64,000 nucleotides of DNA, taken from Pseudoflavonifractor sp964504285. GTDB taxonomy: Bacteria > Bacillota > Clostridia > Oscillospirales > Oscillospiraceae. The DNA is taken from positions 31,981 to 95,980 of the forward strand of contig CAZDDZ010000004.1 in assembly GCA_964504285.1 (NCBI GenBank), in the 5' to 3' direction. The notes under the pieces are model-generated. The model was given only the letters and a program-made list of their open reading frames with translations, was not told the origin of the DNA and ran no database searches. The position numbers were made by a program, and so were the translations under genes. Within the stretch, counting starts at the first letter, position 1. Every line of letters begins with the position of its first letter. Shown in pieces: positions 52,113 through 60,566 of the stretch.

Positions 52113-52860
52113 AATTGACATCATGACCCTCTTCGACCTTACCGTGGGGGATGTTCTCTCTGAATCCATTCTGGGCAGAGCACAGGAGCGGGACATTCTG
52201 CGTATCGAGGCGCATCAGATACGGGATTACACCCTTAACAGGCAAAAGCAGGTGGATGACTACCCCTATGGCGGCGGTCATGGGGCCGTCATGCAGGCCG
52301 ACCCTCTCTACCAGTGCTGGAAACATATCACCGATACCTACGGTCCCGGCCACACTATTTTCATGTCTCCCGCAGGCAAAACCTTCTGTCAAGCTGATGC
52401 TAAACGGCTCTCTAAAGACTACGATCACCTGATTTTGGTCTGCGGCCATTATGAAGGCATCGATGAGCGGTTTATCGAGGAATGTGTAGACGAGGAGATT
52501 TCTCTGGGTGATTTTGTGCTGACCGGTGGTGAAATTGCCGCAATGGCGGTAGCTGACTCAGTGTGTCGGCTGGTGCCCGGCGTGCTGTCCGACCCTGAGT
52601 GCTTTGAGGACGAAAGCCACTGGAACGGCCTTTTGGAGTACCCGCAATATTCCCGCCCTGAGGAATGGCATGGGAAAAAGGTGCCCCCAATCCTACTCTC
52701 CGGTAACCACAAAAAGGTGGCTCTTTGGCGGCGTAAAATGAGTATTCTCCGCACCCGCGAACGCAGACCCGATATGTATGCCAAATTAGAGCTCTCCTCC
52801 AAGGAAGATTTGAAGCTTCTAAAGGAATTAGAAGAAGAAAACGACTCCCCTGTCTCGTAG
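52105..52860 (+). CDS. trmD: tRNA (guanine-N1)-methyltransferase
   Basis: Methylates G37 in several tRNAs and prevents frameshifting. Start MFRIDIMTLFDLTVG; knot-fold motifs DYPYGGGHGAVMQADPL, LVCGHYEGIDERFIEECVDEEISLGDFVLTGGE (split here in pieces: GHYEGIDER and LGDFVLTGGE). ATG 52105 is chosen because MFRID is the family start. Length 251 is normal. The terminator stem includes its last codons. Unlike Bacillus, rplS does not follow. Confidence 0.96.
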   Translation: MFRIDIMTLFDLTVGDVLSESILGRAQERDILRIEAHQIRDYTLNRQKQVDDYPYGGGHGAVMQADPLYQCWKHITDTYGPGHTIFMSPAGKTFCQADAKRLSKDYDHLILVCGHYEGIDERFIEECVDEEISLGDFVLTGGEIAAMAVADSVCRLVPGVLSDPECFEDESHWNGLLEYPQYSRPEEWHGKKVPPILLSGNHKKVALWRRKMSILRTRERRPDMYAKLELSSKEDLKLLKELEEENDSPVS

Positions 52861-52878
52861 AGACGGAGGAGCCGTTTT
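52838..52878 (+). terminator. Terminator overlapping the trmD stop codon
   Basis: AAAACGACTCC and GGAGCCGTTTT pair (one mismatch) with an inner GTCTC-GTA-GAGAC stem. The trmD stop TAG (52858-52860) sits in the loop region, so ribosomes reaching the end of trmD could unfold the terminator. Confidence 0.75.
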
Positions 52879-52942
52879 CTGTATTTTGTCGAAATCGGTC
52901 GCCTATGGCCAGGCTCCTGCACGTGGACGCAGGGGCTTCGCC

Positions 52943-53014
52943 CTCCCCTTTCACACCATCTCACTACTCAAAAGCTCAACTGCTTGACAGCTTATTTTAA
53001 AACAGCAGTTTTTC
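52943..53014. repeat. 72-bp intergenic repeat, copy A
   Basis: Aligned with 54801-54871 it shares the blocks CTCCCC, TTTCACA, CTCAAAA, TTGACA and ATTTTAAAA, and ends with AGCAGTTTTTC in both. Identity is about three quarters by eye. AACTGCT/AGCAGTT in this copy can pair and is followed by TTTC. Confidence 0.65.
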
Positions 53015-53671
53015 TTATAGAAGCGCAAAGCCCATGCAAAGTATCCAAATATACACGCAGGTTTTGGGCAACATAAACGCACCCAGCTTTTTATACTTGT
53101 CGGCAAAAAACACTACAATAAAGTAAAACAGAAAGCTCAAAGTCACCGCCAGAAACATGTAGCGGAAGGGTGTTTCTCCGCCGCCTGTCAGAGCGAATAG
53201 AACCACAATTAACCCGCCAAGCAGCGCAAATGGGATATTGCGCAGAATTGCCCAGGAAAAGAGCGGCTTTTCTTCGTACCAGCCGTTTTGCGGAAACAGG
53301 CATAGAACAATGCGGACGGCGGCAAGCACCCAAACCGGCACCGCGGATGCAGATACGCCAAAATAGAGCTGCCAAACGTAAAAGAGCATCACATAGAATA
53401 GGGTCATGGTAATAGAGGTCATTAACTTGCCAAAGCCAAGTGCCTTGCGGTGCTCTGCCATGGTACCTGTCCACTGGGCGTAGATACGTGGCACCAAATG
53501 GAACGCATCACCAAGACACAAGGTGAGGGCCATGGCTCCGTAAAGAAGCACTACCGCACGCCCCTGGGCATGGATCAGCAGCCATAGTCCCGCAATAAGG
53601 GCAAAGGCCAGATACCCAGTGTCAAAAACCACCTCAACCACTTGAGGCAGTCCGGGCCTTTTCAGTTTCAT
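53015..53671 (-). CDS. Integral membrane protein of unknown function
   Basis: Not recognised. About 218 residues with six or seven hydrophobic segments (TGYLAFALIAGLWLLIHAQG, VVLLYGAMALTLCLGDAFHL, LMTSITMTLFYVMLFYVWQL, VPVWVLAAVRIVLCLFPQNG, and three more). The motif GDAFHLVPRIYAQWTG is polar within the membrane and may be functional. ATG 53671 is a tentative start; 53710 is the longest reading. It is convergent with trmD and divergent from degV, so it has no operon partner to suggest a role. Confidence 0.72.
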   Translation of the reverse strand: MKLKRPGLPQVVEVVFDTGYLAFALIAGLWLLIHAQGRAVVLLYGAMALTLCLGDAFHLVPRIYAQWTGTMAEHRKALGFGKLMTSITMTLFYVMLFYVWQLYFGVSASAVPVWVLAAVRIVLCLFPQNGWYEEKPLFSWAILRNIPFALLGGLIVVLFALTGGGETPFRYMFLAVTLSFLFYFIVVFFADKYKKLGAFMLPKTCVYIWILCMGFALL

Positions 53672-53710
53672 AGATTTCTCATTCCTCGCTTTCCTAATTA
53701 GCCTGACCAA

Positions 53711-53886
53711 TGTAATCCGAACTCACCTTTGAGCCTTGACAGACTGTTAGCTTGCTTATGCAGAGTGAATGCTACCACTTTTACCCTTACAGGTCAAGGT
53801 TTCCCCTTTACTTTTCCTGTTTATCATGCTACAATAGGCCCAGTCCATTAATTTGGTTTTGATTATTATATCAGGAGATAACTTAT
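53711..53886. promoter_or_regulatory. Intergenic region with a weak degV promoter
   Basis: TTACTT and TACAAT (near 53831-53837) with a 16-base spacing are a possible degV promoter. ATTAGCCTGACCA (near 53697) also occurs at 36127; the meaning is unknown. No gene is seen. Confidence 0.4.
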
Positions 53887-54723
53887 ATGGGATTTAAAAT
53901 TATTGTAGATAGCTGTTGTGACCTCACACCTGCCATGCTGCGGGAGAAGTGCTTTCAAAGTGTTCCCCTTACCATTCGTGTTGGAGACGAGGTAATTGTG
54001 GACGATGAGACCTTTGACCAGGCTAATCTCTTGTGGAAGATGAAGGCCTGTGAGAAGGCCCCCTCTACTGCCTGCCCCTCCCCTGCTCAGTATCTGGACG
54101 CCATGGACTGCGGCGCGGAGGACATTTATGTGGTAACACTATCCGCCCTCCTCTCCGGTTCCCATAACTGTGCGGCTCAGGCCAGAATGATGTTCCTGGA
54201 GGAGCATCCCGAGGCTCATGTCCATATTTTTAACTCCTGCTCCGCCGCCTCCGGCGAGGTGCTGATTGCCCTGAAAATTAAGGAGCTGGCCGAGTCTGGC
54301 ATGCATTTTACCAAGGTAGTTCATGAGGTTTCCCGTTTTGTAGGTGAAATGAATACCCTCTTTGTGCTGGAAGATTTGGATAACCTAAAAAAGAACGGCC
54401 GCCTTTCCAAGCTTCAGGCCTTGGTTACCGGCACTTTAAAAATTAAGCTTCTTATGGGCGCAACTCCAGAGGGGGAAATTTATAAGCGTGGCCAGGCCCT
54501 CTCCACCAAGCAGGCCGTCACTAAGATGGCCGCCATTATGGCCGAGGATGAACGGCACAAGGGCCGCACCCTTTGCATCGCGCATTGTAATTGCTTGGAA
54601 CGCGCCTTTTTCCTAAAGGATTTGTTACTCAAAACTTGCGCGTTTCAGGACATTATCATCGTTGAGACCGGCGGTATCAGCACGGTTTATGCCAACGATG
54701 GCGGTGTAGTTTGCGCCTACTAA
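53887..54723 (+). CDS. DegV family fatty acid-binding protein
   Basis: A 278-residue two-domain protein with KIIVDSCCDLTPAMLRE at the start (D-S-x-x-D-L), STACPSPAQYLDAM, LSGSHNCAAQA and EDLDNLKKNGRLSK, all DegV signatures. FakB members bind a fatty acid and present it to the kinase FakA; FakA is not nearby, and the lipid is unknown. Expressed alone, with a terminator at 54881. Confidence 0.93.
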   Translation: MGFKIIVDSCCDLTPAMLREKCFQSVPLTIRVGDEVIVDDETFDQANLLWKMKACEKAPSTACPSPAQYLDAMDCGAEDIYVVTLSALLSGSHNCAAQARMMFLEEHPEAHVHIFNSCSAASGEVLIALKIKELAESGMHFTKVVHEVSRFVGEMNTLFVLEDLDNLKKNGRLSKLQALVTGTLKIKLLMGATPEGEIYKRGQALSTKQAVTKMAAIMAEDERHKGRTLCIAHCNCLERAFFLKDLLLKTCAFQDIIIVETGGISTVYANDGGVVCAY

Positions 54724-54800
54724 AGCATTACTGTAAGACCGGGCCTACGCCTGGTCCCAGGCTTTCGGCAAAGTTACCAGCCTGAAACCGTTTGCGCCGG

Positions 54801-54871
54801 CTCCCCCCTTTCACATTATCCCCGCTCAAAAAACCGTCCTTTGACATCCAATTTTAAAATAGCAGTTTTTC
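54801..54871. repeat. 72-bp intergenic repeat, copy B
   Basis: Partner of 52943-53014 (see there), same orientation, ending with AATTTTAAAATAGCAGTTTT. It lies between degV and the terminator at 54881. Confidence 0.65.
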
Positions 54872-54880
54872 GACAAGCTG

Positions 54881-54906
54881 AGACCCGGCGTACGCCGGGT
54901 CTTTTT
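54881..54906 (+). terminator. Terminator before the MBOAT gene
   Basis: AGACCCGGCG and CGCCGGGTCT are a perfect palindrome followed by TTTTT, about 160 bases after degV. Confidence 0.88.
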
Positions 54907-54973
54907 CTATTTTCATTTCTTGTGGCTTGTGGTATACTTCATAAGATTACATTACGTTTGGAGTTATGCAATT

Positions 54974-56395
54974 ATGGTCTTTTCCAGCGTTAGCTTTATC
55001 TTTGTCTTTTTGCCCGCTCTGCTGGTACTCTATTTCGTACTTCCTGCCCGTTTTCGAGGGGCGCGCAATATGGTGCTACTGGGCTTCAGCCTTTTCTTTT
55101 ATGCCTACGGCGGACCAAAATTTTTGCTGCTCATGCTGACTTCTATTGCCATCAACTATGTGTTTGGTCTGCTGGTGGCTGCCGGCTCCGACCAAAAGCG
55201 GAAGCTGGCGGCAGTCGGTTCAGTTGTGTGCAACCTGGCGCTGCTTGGCTGGTTTAAGTACGCCTGTTTTCTGGCAACCAGTCTTGCAGGACTGGGGCTA
55301 CCTGTTCCCATTCCTCAAATTACCCTGCCCATCGGCATCTCTTTCTTTACCTTCCAGGGTATGAGCTATGTGTTGGACGTATACCGTAAAGATACCGCAC
55401 CCGAGCGCAATCCCCTGCTTGTGGCGCTGTACATCTCCTTGTTTCCCCAACTGGTGGCCGGCCCCATTGTGCGCTACTCCACCGTTGCCGATGAAATTCG
55501 CACCCGCAGGGAAACGGTAGATGATTTTACCGAGGGTGCCGTTCGTTTCCTCTTTGGCCTTGCCAAAAAGATGCTGCTGGCCAATGCACTGGGCCAGGTT
55601 GCCGACGCCGCTTTTTCCACCCCTGCCGCCCAGCTCTCTACCGCTATGGCCTGGCTGGGCCTGGCGGCTTACACTGTGCAGATTTACTTCGATTTTTCAG
55701 GCTACTCGGATATGGCCATCGGTCTGGGACGGATGTTTGGCTTTCACTTTCTTGAAAACTTTAATTACCCCTATATCTCCAAGTCGGTAACGGAATTTTG
55801 GCGGCGGTGGCACATTTCTCTCTCCACCTGGTTCCGGGACTATGTATACATTCCCTTGGGTGGCAACCGCTGCTCTAAGGGAAGGCATATTTTTAACCTG
55901 CTGCTGGTATGGAGTTTAACCGGCTTCTGGCACGGCGCGGCATGGAATTTTCTGTGCTGGGGCTTTTATTACGCGGTGCTCCTCATCGGCGAACGTTACC
56001 TATGGGGGCGTTTTGTAGAAAAGCTGCCCGGATTGCTGCGTCATGTCTATGCCCTGATGCTGGTGATGCTGGGCTGGCTTCTCTTCCGCGCCGGCAGCCT
56101 GGGGCAGATTTTTGACTTTGGCAAGGTACTCTTTGGCCTTGGCGGGACAAGCCTGTGGGACAATCAGTTTCTCTACTTTTTCTTACAATATCGCTGGGAG
56201 CTGCTGGTCGCCCTTGTTGCGGCGCTTCCCGTCAAGAATATTCTTGCCGACTTGCTGGCAAAGCATCGCGGCTCGGTCTGGGCCGACCTTGGGGTGCTGT
56301 GGGGTCCTCGCCTTCTGGCTCTGGCACTGGGCTTTTTCTCCCTGGTCAAGCTTTTAAGCTCCACCTTTAATCCCTTCATCTATTTCCGCTTTTAA
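54974..56395 (+). CDS. MBOAT family O-acyltransferase (AlgI/DltB-like)
   Basis: Membrane acyltransferase of 473 residues with about ten hydrophobic segments. MVFSSVSFIFVFLPALLVLY is the AlgI-type start; the core has FPQLVAGPIVRY, FDFSGYSDMAIGLGRMFGF and SKSVTEFWRRWHISLSTWFRDYVYIPLGG in pieces, and LTGFWHGAAWNF with the catalytic histidine. ATG 54974 has GGAG upstream. With the DHHW protein next to it, it probably transfers acetyl groups across the membrane to a surface polymer. Confidence 0.95.
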   Translation: MVFSSVSFIFVFLPALLVLYFVLPARFRGARNMVLLGFSLFFYAYGGPKFLLLMLTSIAINYVFGLLVAAGSDQKRKLAAVGSVVCNLALLGWFKYACFLATSLAGLGLPVPIPQITLPIGISFFTFQGMSYVLDVYRKDTAPERNPLLVALYISLFPQLVAGPIVRYSTVADEIRTRRETVDDFTEGAVRFLFGLAKKMLLANALGQVADAAFSTPAAQLSTAMAWLGLAAYTVQIYFDFSGYSDMAIGLGRMFGFHFLENFNYPYISKSVTEFWRRWHISLSTWFRDYVYIPLGGNRCSKGRHIFNLLLVWSLTGFWHGAAWNFLCWGFYYAVLLIGERYLWGRFVEKLPGLLRHVYALMLVMLGWLLFRAGSLGQIFDFGKVLFGLGGTSLWDNQFLYFFLQYRWELLVALVAALPVKNILADLLAKHRGSVWADLGVLWGPRLLALALGFFSLVKLLSSTFNPFIYFRF

Positions 56396-56410
56396 GGAGG
56401 TGGTTTGATT

Positions 56411-57598
56411 ATGAAGCGTATTGCAAACTTTGCTTTTCTTCTCTGCTTTTTGGGCGCACTGGTAGTCTTTCCCCTCTGGACGGTTCTTGGGCCAAAGAGC
56501 GACTATTCCGCTTATGAAAACCGTAACCTGGCCACTCGGCCCCATCCTACGTTTGACAGCTTCATTGACGGTACTCTGTTTACTCAGATAGAGACCTTTC
56601 TCTCCGACCGGCTGGCCTGGCGCACCGAGCTGCTTACCGTCAACGCCTGGACCGACCTGCGTCTGCTGGATAAGCCGGTGGTCAATGACCAGGTGATAGC
56701 CGGAGATGTACTCCTCCCCTATCATGGCTTCCGAACCTGGAATTTGAGTTATATTAAAGAGCAGTCCCAGGATATGGGTGACCGTTTGAAGCGGCTTAAC
56801 GGACAAGTAACAGGCTACGGCGGGTATTTTCTCTATCTGGGTATTCCGGAGCAATTCTCTTATTTCCGCCACCGCTATCCCACCTATCTGGATAACCGCG
56901 ACTGGGTACTGAGTCCCATCCAAGCCGAGTTTACCGCCGCGCTGGCAGAGCGGAACATTCCCTTTTTAGACGCAGGACTGGTCTATGACAGCCTGGGCCG
57001 CCCCGACGAATTTTACTCCAAAATCGATCACCACTTTACCTACAACGGTATGCTGGCGGCTTATACCGCTCTGATGGAGCGCATTAACGCCGACACCGGC
57101 CTGGGGCTGGATGCAGTTTCCGAGGACGAATTAGAACTGCTTGCCCTGCCCAACCCCTACCTTGGCTCCCGTTCCCGGCGCTTATGCGGCCTTTGGGAGA
57201 GTGATGAGGCGGTGGTGATTGGCAATTTAAAGGACTCCATTCCCTTTACCCGAATTGACAACGGTCAGGTTGTGCCCGCTACACTTTATGAGCTGCCAGA
57301 AAACGATGTTAACCCCATCGGCTTTACAACCTATATGAGCGGGGATATTGCTGAGACGGTGATTCAAACTAACCGCCCTGAGCTCCCCAACGCACTGATT
57401 TTCGGTGATTCTTTTACCGACCCCCTGGAGACCGTATTTTGGACTTCCTTTAACGAAACCAGAGCGCTGGATTTACGCAGCTATACCGCCCAAACGTTGG
57501 AGGAATATATCAGTACCTACAAACCCGACGTGGTGATCTGTGTTCGGGACGACAGCAGTTATACCAATTTTGAAGGCAACGGGAACTTACCGAAGTAG
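56411..57598 (+). CDS. DHHW family protein (AlgJ/AlgX-like SGNH-type, surface polymer acetylation)
   Basis: About 395 residues with one N-terminal membrane anchor (IANFAFLLCFLGALVVFPLW) and an extracellular SGNH-type domain. SAYENRNLATRP, SDRLAWRTEL, the catalytic DHHFTYNGMLAAY and the late GDSFTDPL are typical of AlgX/AlgJ-like acetyltransferases. It follows the MBOAT gene by 15 bases with AGGAGG before ATG 56411, the standard two-gene O-acetylation unit. Confidence 0.92.
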   Translation: MKRIANFAFLLCFLGALVVFPLWTVLGPKSDYSAYENRNLATRPHPTFDSFIDGTLFTQIETFLSDRLAWRTELLTVNAWTDLRLLDKPVVNDQVIAGDVLLPYHGFRTWNLSYIKEQSQDMGDRLKRLNGQVTGYGGYFLYLGIPEQFSYFRHRYPTYLDNRDWVLSPIQAEFTAALAERNIPFLDAGLVYDSLGRPDEFYSKIDHHFTYNGMLAAYTALMERINADTGLGLDAVSEDELELLALPNPYLGSRSRRLCGLWESDEAVVIGNLKDSIPFTRIDNGQVVPATLYELPENDVNPIGFTTYMSGDIAETVIQTNRPELPNALIFGDSFTDPLETVFWTSFNETRALDLRSYTAQTLEEYISTYKPDVVICVRDDSSYTNFEGNGNLPK

Positions 57599-57610
57599 GA
57601 GATGGGTCAC

Positions 57611-58107
57611 ATGGATTTTATCATTCGTCCACCCCGCACAGAGGACGCCGAGGGGATTAATGCCCTGCGGCGTATGCCCGGTGTGTTTGAAAACACACTT
57701 GGTATTCCCTCTGCCCGTCTTGACCAGACCCAGAGCTTTCTGGCAGGACTCGGCGCCAACGACCACCATTTTGTGGCGGTGCTGGAGGACGGCACCGTAC
57801 TGGGCGTAGCTGGGTTGCAGGTACACGCCAATCCCCGTACCCGCCATGTGGGCAGCATCGGTATTTTGTCCATAAGGACCATCAAAATCAGGGTGTGGGC
57901 ACCGCCCTGCTCCGGCAGCTTTTAGACTTAGCCGATCACTGGCTTATGCTGATGAGGGTAGAGCTGGAGGTATTTGCCGACAACGAGGGGGCCATCCGTC
58001 TTTACCAGCGTCTTGGCTTTGTGCGCGAGGGTGTGCGCCGCATGTCTACTGTTCGTAACGGCACTTATGTGGATGAGGTTATGATGGCACGTCTGCACAA
58101 GCCTTAG
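57611..58107 (+). pseudogene. GNAT N-acetyltransferase (AaaT/YhhY-like) broken by a one-base frameshift
   Basis: Reading from ATG 57611 (AGGAG 9 bases upstream) gives FIIRPPRTEDAEGINALR and HVGSIGI, then leaves frame. In the next frame FVHKDHQNQGVGTALLRQLL continues the acetyl-CoA loop (Q-x-x-G-x-G/A) and the rest (ADNEGAIRLYQRLGFVREG) to the stop at 58107. A T-run of four at 57864-57867 would need five to restore the frame. The full product would be about 166 residues, like E. coli YhhY/AaaT. Either a true pseudogene or a homopolymer sequencing error. Confidence 0.85.
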
Positions 58108-58261
58108 GGTGTGCTATGGCTGCCGCATAGATTCGGGCATACTGTCTTGAAAAGCCTGAGGTTTGCGAGGTGGCAAGGCTTCCCAAGCATGTTCAGCGCC
58201 AGCTACCCGCTCCGGGTGGCTAGCCCTGTCCACCAATTGACTATACGGAGGAATTCAGCAG
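58108..58261. other. Intergenic region before rsmA
   Basis: A weak stem AGCTACCC/GGGTGGCT near 58200-58220 and the rsmA ribosome site GGAGG are the only features seen; no gene is recognised. Confidence 0.4.
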
Positions 58262-59113
58262 ATGAATCTTTGCAATTTAAATGACATAAAAGCACTTTTG
58301 GGCCGGCATGGTTTTCACTTTTCCAAAAGTATGGGGCAAAATTTTCTGATTGAAAGCTGGGTGCCCCAGGACATTGCCGCCGCCTCGGGAGCAGACAGTT
58401 CCAAGGGCGTGTTGGAAATTGGCCCCGGGATTGGCCCTCTTACCGTTCAGCTTTCCGGCCTTGCAGCCAAAGTTGTGGCGGTAGAGCTGGATCGCTCTCT
58501 CCTGCCCGTTTTAACCGAGACCATGGCAGGCCGGGACAATGTGGAAATTGTCCCCGGAGACATTATGAAGCTGGATATTCCGGTCTTACTTGACGACAAG
58601 TTAAACGGCCTTACACCAATTGTCTGCGCGAACCTTCCCTATAATATTACCACCCCCGTTCTCACTACACTAATTGAGACCGGCCGCTTTTCCGCCATTA
58701 CGGTGATGATACAGCGAGAGGTTGCCCTCCGTATCTGTGCCAAGCCTGGCACGGCAGACTACGGCGCTTTCTCGGTCTACTGCCAGTATCACACACAGTC
58801 CGAGCTTCTCTTTGACGTACCCCCTACCTGCTTTCTTCCCGCCCCCAAAGTGACCTCCTCGGTGATTCGCATGATACCCAGAAGTACGCCCCCGGTGGAG
58901 GTAGCAGACGAGAAGGCATTTTTCCAGGTGGTTAGGGCCGCCTTTGCCCAGCGGAGAAAGACCCTTTTAAATGGCCTTTCCTCGGCCTACGGCAGCCGTT
59001 TTTCCAAGGATGAACTGCGAGCAATCATAGAAGCCTGCGGCCTCCCCGCAGATATACGTGGTGAGCGGCTGGGTATTTCGGAATTTGCAGCACTGGCAAA
59101 GGCGTTGACATAA
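58262..59113 (+). CDS. rsmA: 16S rRNA (adenine1518/1519-N6,N6)-dimethyltransferase
   Basis: KsgA: dimethylates two adenines near the 3' end of 16S rRNA. SKSMGQNFLIESWV, VLEIGPGIGPLTVQL (SAM loop), ELDRSLLPVL, PGDIMKLD, ANLPYNITTPVL (NLPY catalytic motif) and FAQRRKTLLNGL are conserved. Length 283 is normal. CGGAGGAATTCAGCAG precedes ATG. A lipase gene follows 13 bases later. Confidence 0.97.
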   Translation: MNLCNLNDIKALLGRHGFHFSKSMGQNFLIESWVPQDIAAASGADSSKGVLEIGPGIGPLTVQLSGLAAKVVAVELDRSLLPVLTETMAGRDNVEIVPGDIMKLDIPVLLDDKLNGLTPIVCANLPYNITTPVLTTLIETGRFSAITVMIQREVALRICAKPGTADYGAFSVYCQYHTQSELLFDVPPTCFLPAPKVTSSVIRMIPRSTPPVEVADEKAFFQVVRAAFAQRRKTLLNGLSSAYGSRFSKDELRAIIEACGLPADIRGERLGISEFAALAKALT

Positions 59114-59126
59114 AGGAGACGGTATA

Positions 59127-60530
59127 ATGGTCAGAATGCGCCGCTTTCTTCGCGTTGCCTTACTGCTTTATACCGTCAATTTCCCACTTTACACGCTCAT
59201 GCTTTATCACAGACAACACCCGGAAGTGAACGAACTTTGGGTCGTTGACATCGGTGTAACCTTACCGTGGTGGATGATAGCTCTGTTTTGTGGCTGTGCC
59301 GTTTATTTTTTGTTCTTTAATCTATTTCCTCGCTTGGGCGAAAAATCGGCTGTACCCCGGTCACTGAAGATTATGATTGGCGGCTATGAGCTCTTTGCCA
59401 CTGCCGGATGGTTTTCTTTTGCCCAGGGTATTGTTTTCTGGTTTCTGTTCCTGCCCCTCCCAAACTTGCAGGATTGGACTTTCCTTGCCGGTGTTTCTGT
59501 TCTTCTGGTCTTCCTTATACTCATATTCATCATGCTGTCCAACGCCTTTTTCCGAGTGCTTTTCACCTCACGGCAGCTTCGCATTGTTTGGCGTGTTCTC
59601 CTGATTTTATTCTGGTGGTTCCCCCTCCTCAACCTCTATATTTTTTGGCGCGTCTCCCGCATTGTAAGGTCGGAATACCGCACAGAGTGCTCCAAGCTGG
59701 CGCTGGACAACGCACGGGCGGAAAATGAGGTCTGCAAGACTCAATATCCTGTTGTTTTGGTGCACGGAATTTTTTTCCGTGACTGGCAGTTGGTCAACTA
59801 CTGGGGGCGTATTCCCAAGGAGCTGATCCGCAACGGCGCCGACATTCATTATGGCGGACAGCAGTCTGCCGCAGCCGTCTCCCAGAGCGCAGAGGAGCTG
59901 AAGGCCACTATTCTCAATATCCTAGCAGAAACCGGCGCAGAAAAGGTCAACATCATTGCCCATTCCAAGGGTGGGCTGGACTCCCGCTACGCCATCAGCC
60001 GTCTGGGCCTTGCCCCTCATGTGGCCTCCCTCACCACAATTAACACCCCGCACCGTGGGTGCATCTTTGCTCAGGTCTTAATGAAAAAGCTGCCCAAGGG
60101 CGCCGTTTCCTTTATCACCCGCAAGTATAATCGCATCTTCCATACCCTGGGCGACCCCGACCCCGATTTTCTCGCCGGCGTAATGGACCTGACCGCCGCC
60201 AAGTGCGCCCAGTTTAACAAGGAGATCCTGGACGCACCGGGTGTTCTCTATCAAAGCCTTATGTCCACCATGAAAAATTCCTCCAGCGCGGCCTTTCCTC
60301 TTAATCTCACCTACTCGTTAGTGAAAAAGTATGACAAAGAACCCAACGACGGTCTGGTTGCACTTTCATCCGCCCCATGGGGGAATTATTTGGGCACCTA
60401 CACCGTTTCCCATCACCGTGGAATTTCCCACGGTGACGTTGTTGACCTTATGCGCGAAAATATTCCCGGCTTTGACGTGCGTGAGCTCTATGTAGGACTG
60501 GTAAAGGATTTAAAAGAACGTGGATTATAA
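59127..60530 (+). CDS. Membrane-anchored alpha/beta hydrolase (lipase-like)
   Basis: A 467-residue protein with an N-terminal membrane part of about five hydrophobic segments (residues 1-180) and a C-terminal lipase domain. VVLVHGIFFRDWQLVNYWGR is the oxyanion-loop region, IIAHSKGGLDSRYA the nucleophile elbow (Ser), TTINTPHRGC the following strand. The HHRGISHGDVVD region holds the likely catalytic histidine. The active side should face the cytosol or outside depending on topology, which cannot be decided. Probably acts on membrane lipids or esters. Confidence 0.85.
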   Translation: MVRMRRFLRVALLLYTVNFPLYTLMLYHRQHPEVNELWVVDIGVTLPWWMIALFCGCAVYFLFFNLFPRLGEKSAVPRSLKIMIGGYELFATAGWFSFAQGIVFWFLFLPLPNLQDWTFLAGVSVLLVFLILIFIMLSNAFFRVLFTSRQLRIVWRVLLILFWWFPLLNLYIFWRVSRIVRSEYRTECSKLALDNARAENEVCKTQYPVVLVHGIFFRDWQLVNYWGRIPKELIRNGADIHYGGQQSAAAVSQSAEELKATILNILAETGAEKVNIIAHSKGGLDSRYAISRLGLAPHVASLTTINTPHRGCIFAQVLMKKLPKGAVSFITRKYNRIFHTLGDPDPDFLAGVMDLTAAKCAQFNKEILDAPGVLYQSLMSTMKNSSSAAFPLNLTYSLVKKYDKEPNDGLVALSSAPWGNYLGTYTVSHHRGISHGDVVDLMRENIPGFDVRELYVGLVKDLKERGL

Positions 60531-60565
60531 AAATGAGCCACCCTAGCGGGTGGCTCATTTTTAAT
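60531..60565. terminator. Bidirectional terminator between lipase and DUF4349 genes
   Basis: AAATGAGCCACCC and GGGTGGCTCATTT are perfect inverted repeats with loop TAGC and T-runs on both strands, between convergent genes. Confidence 0.92.
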
Positions 60566-60566
60566 T

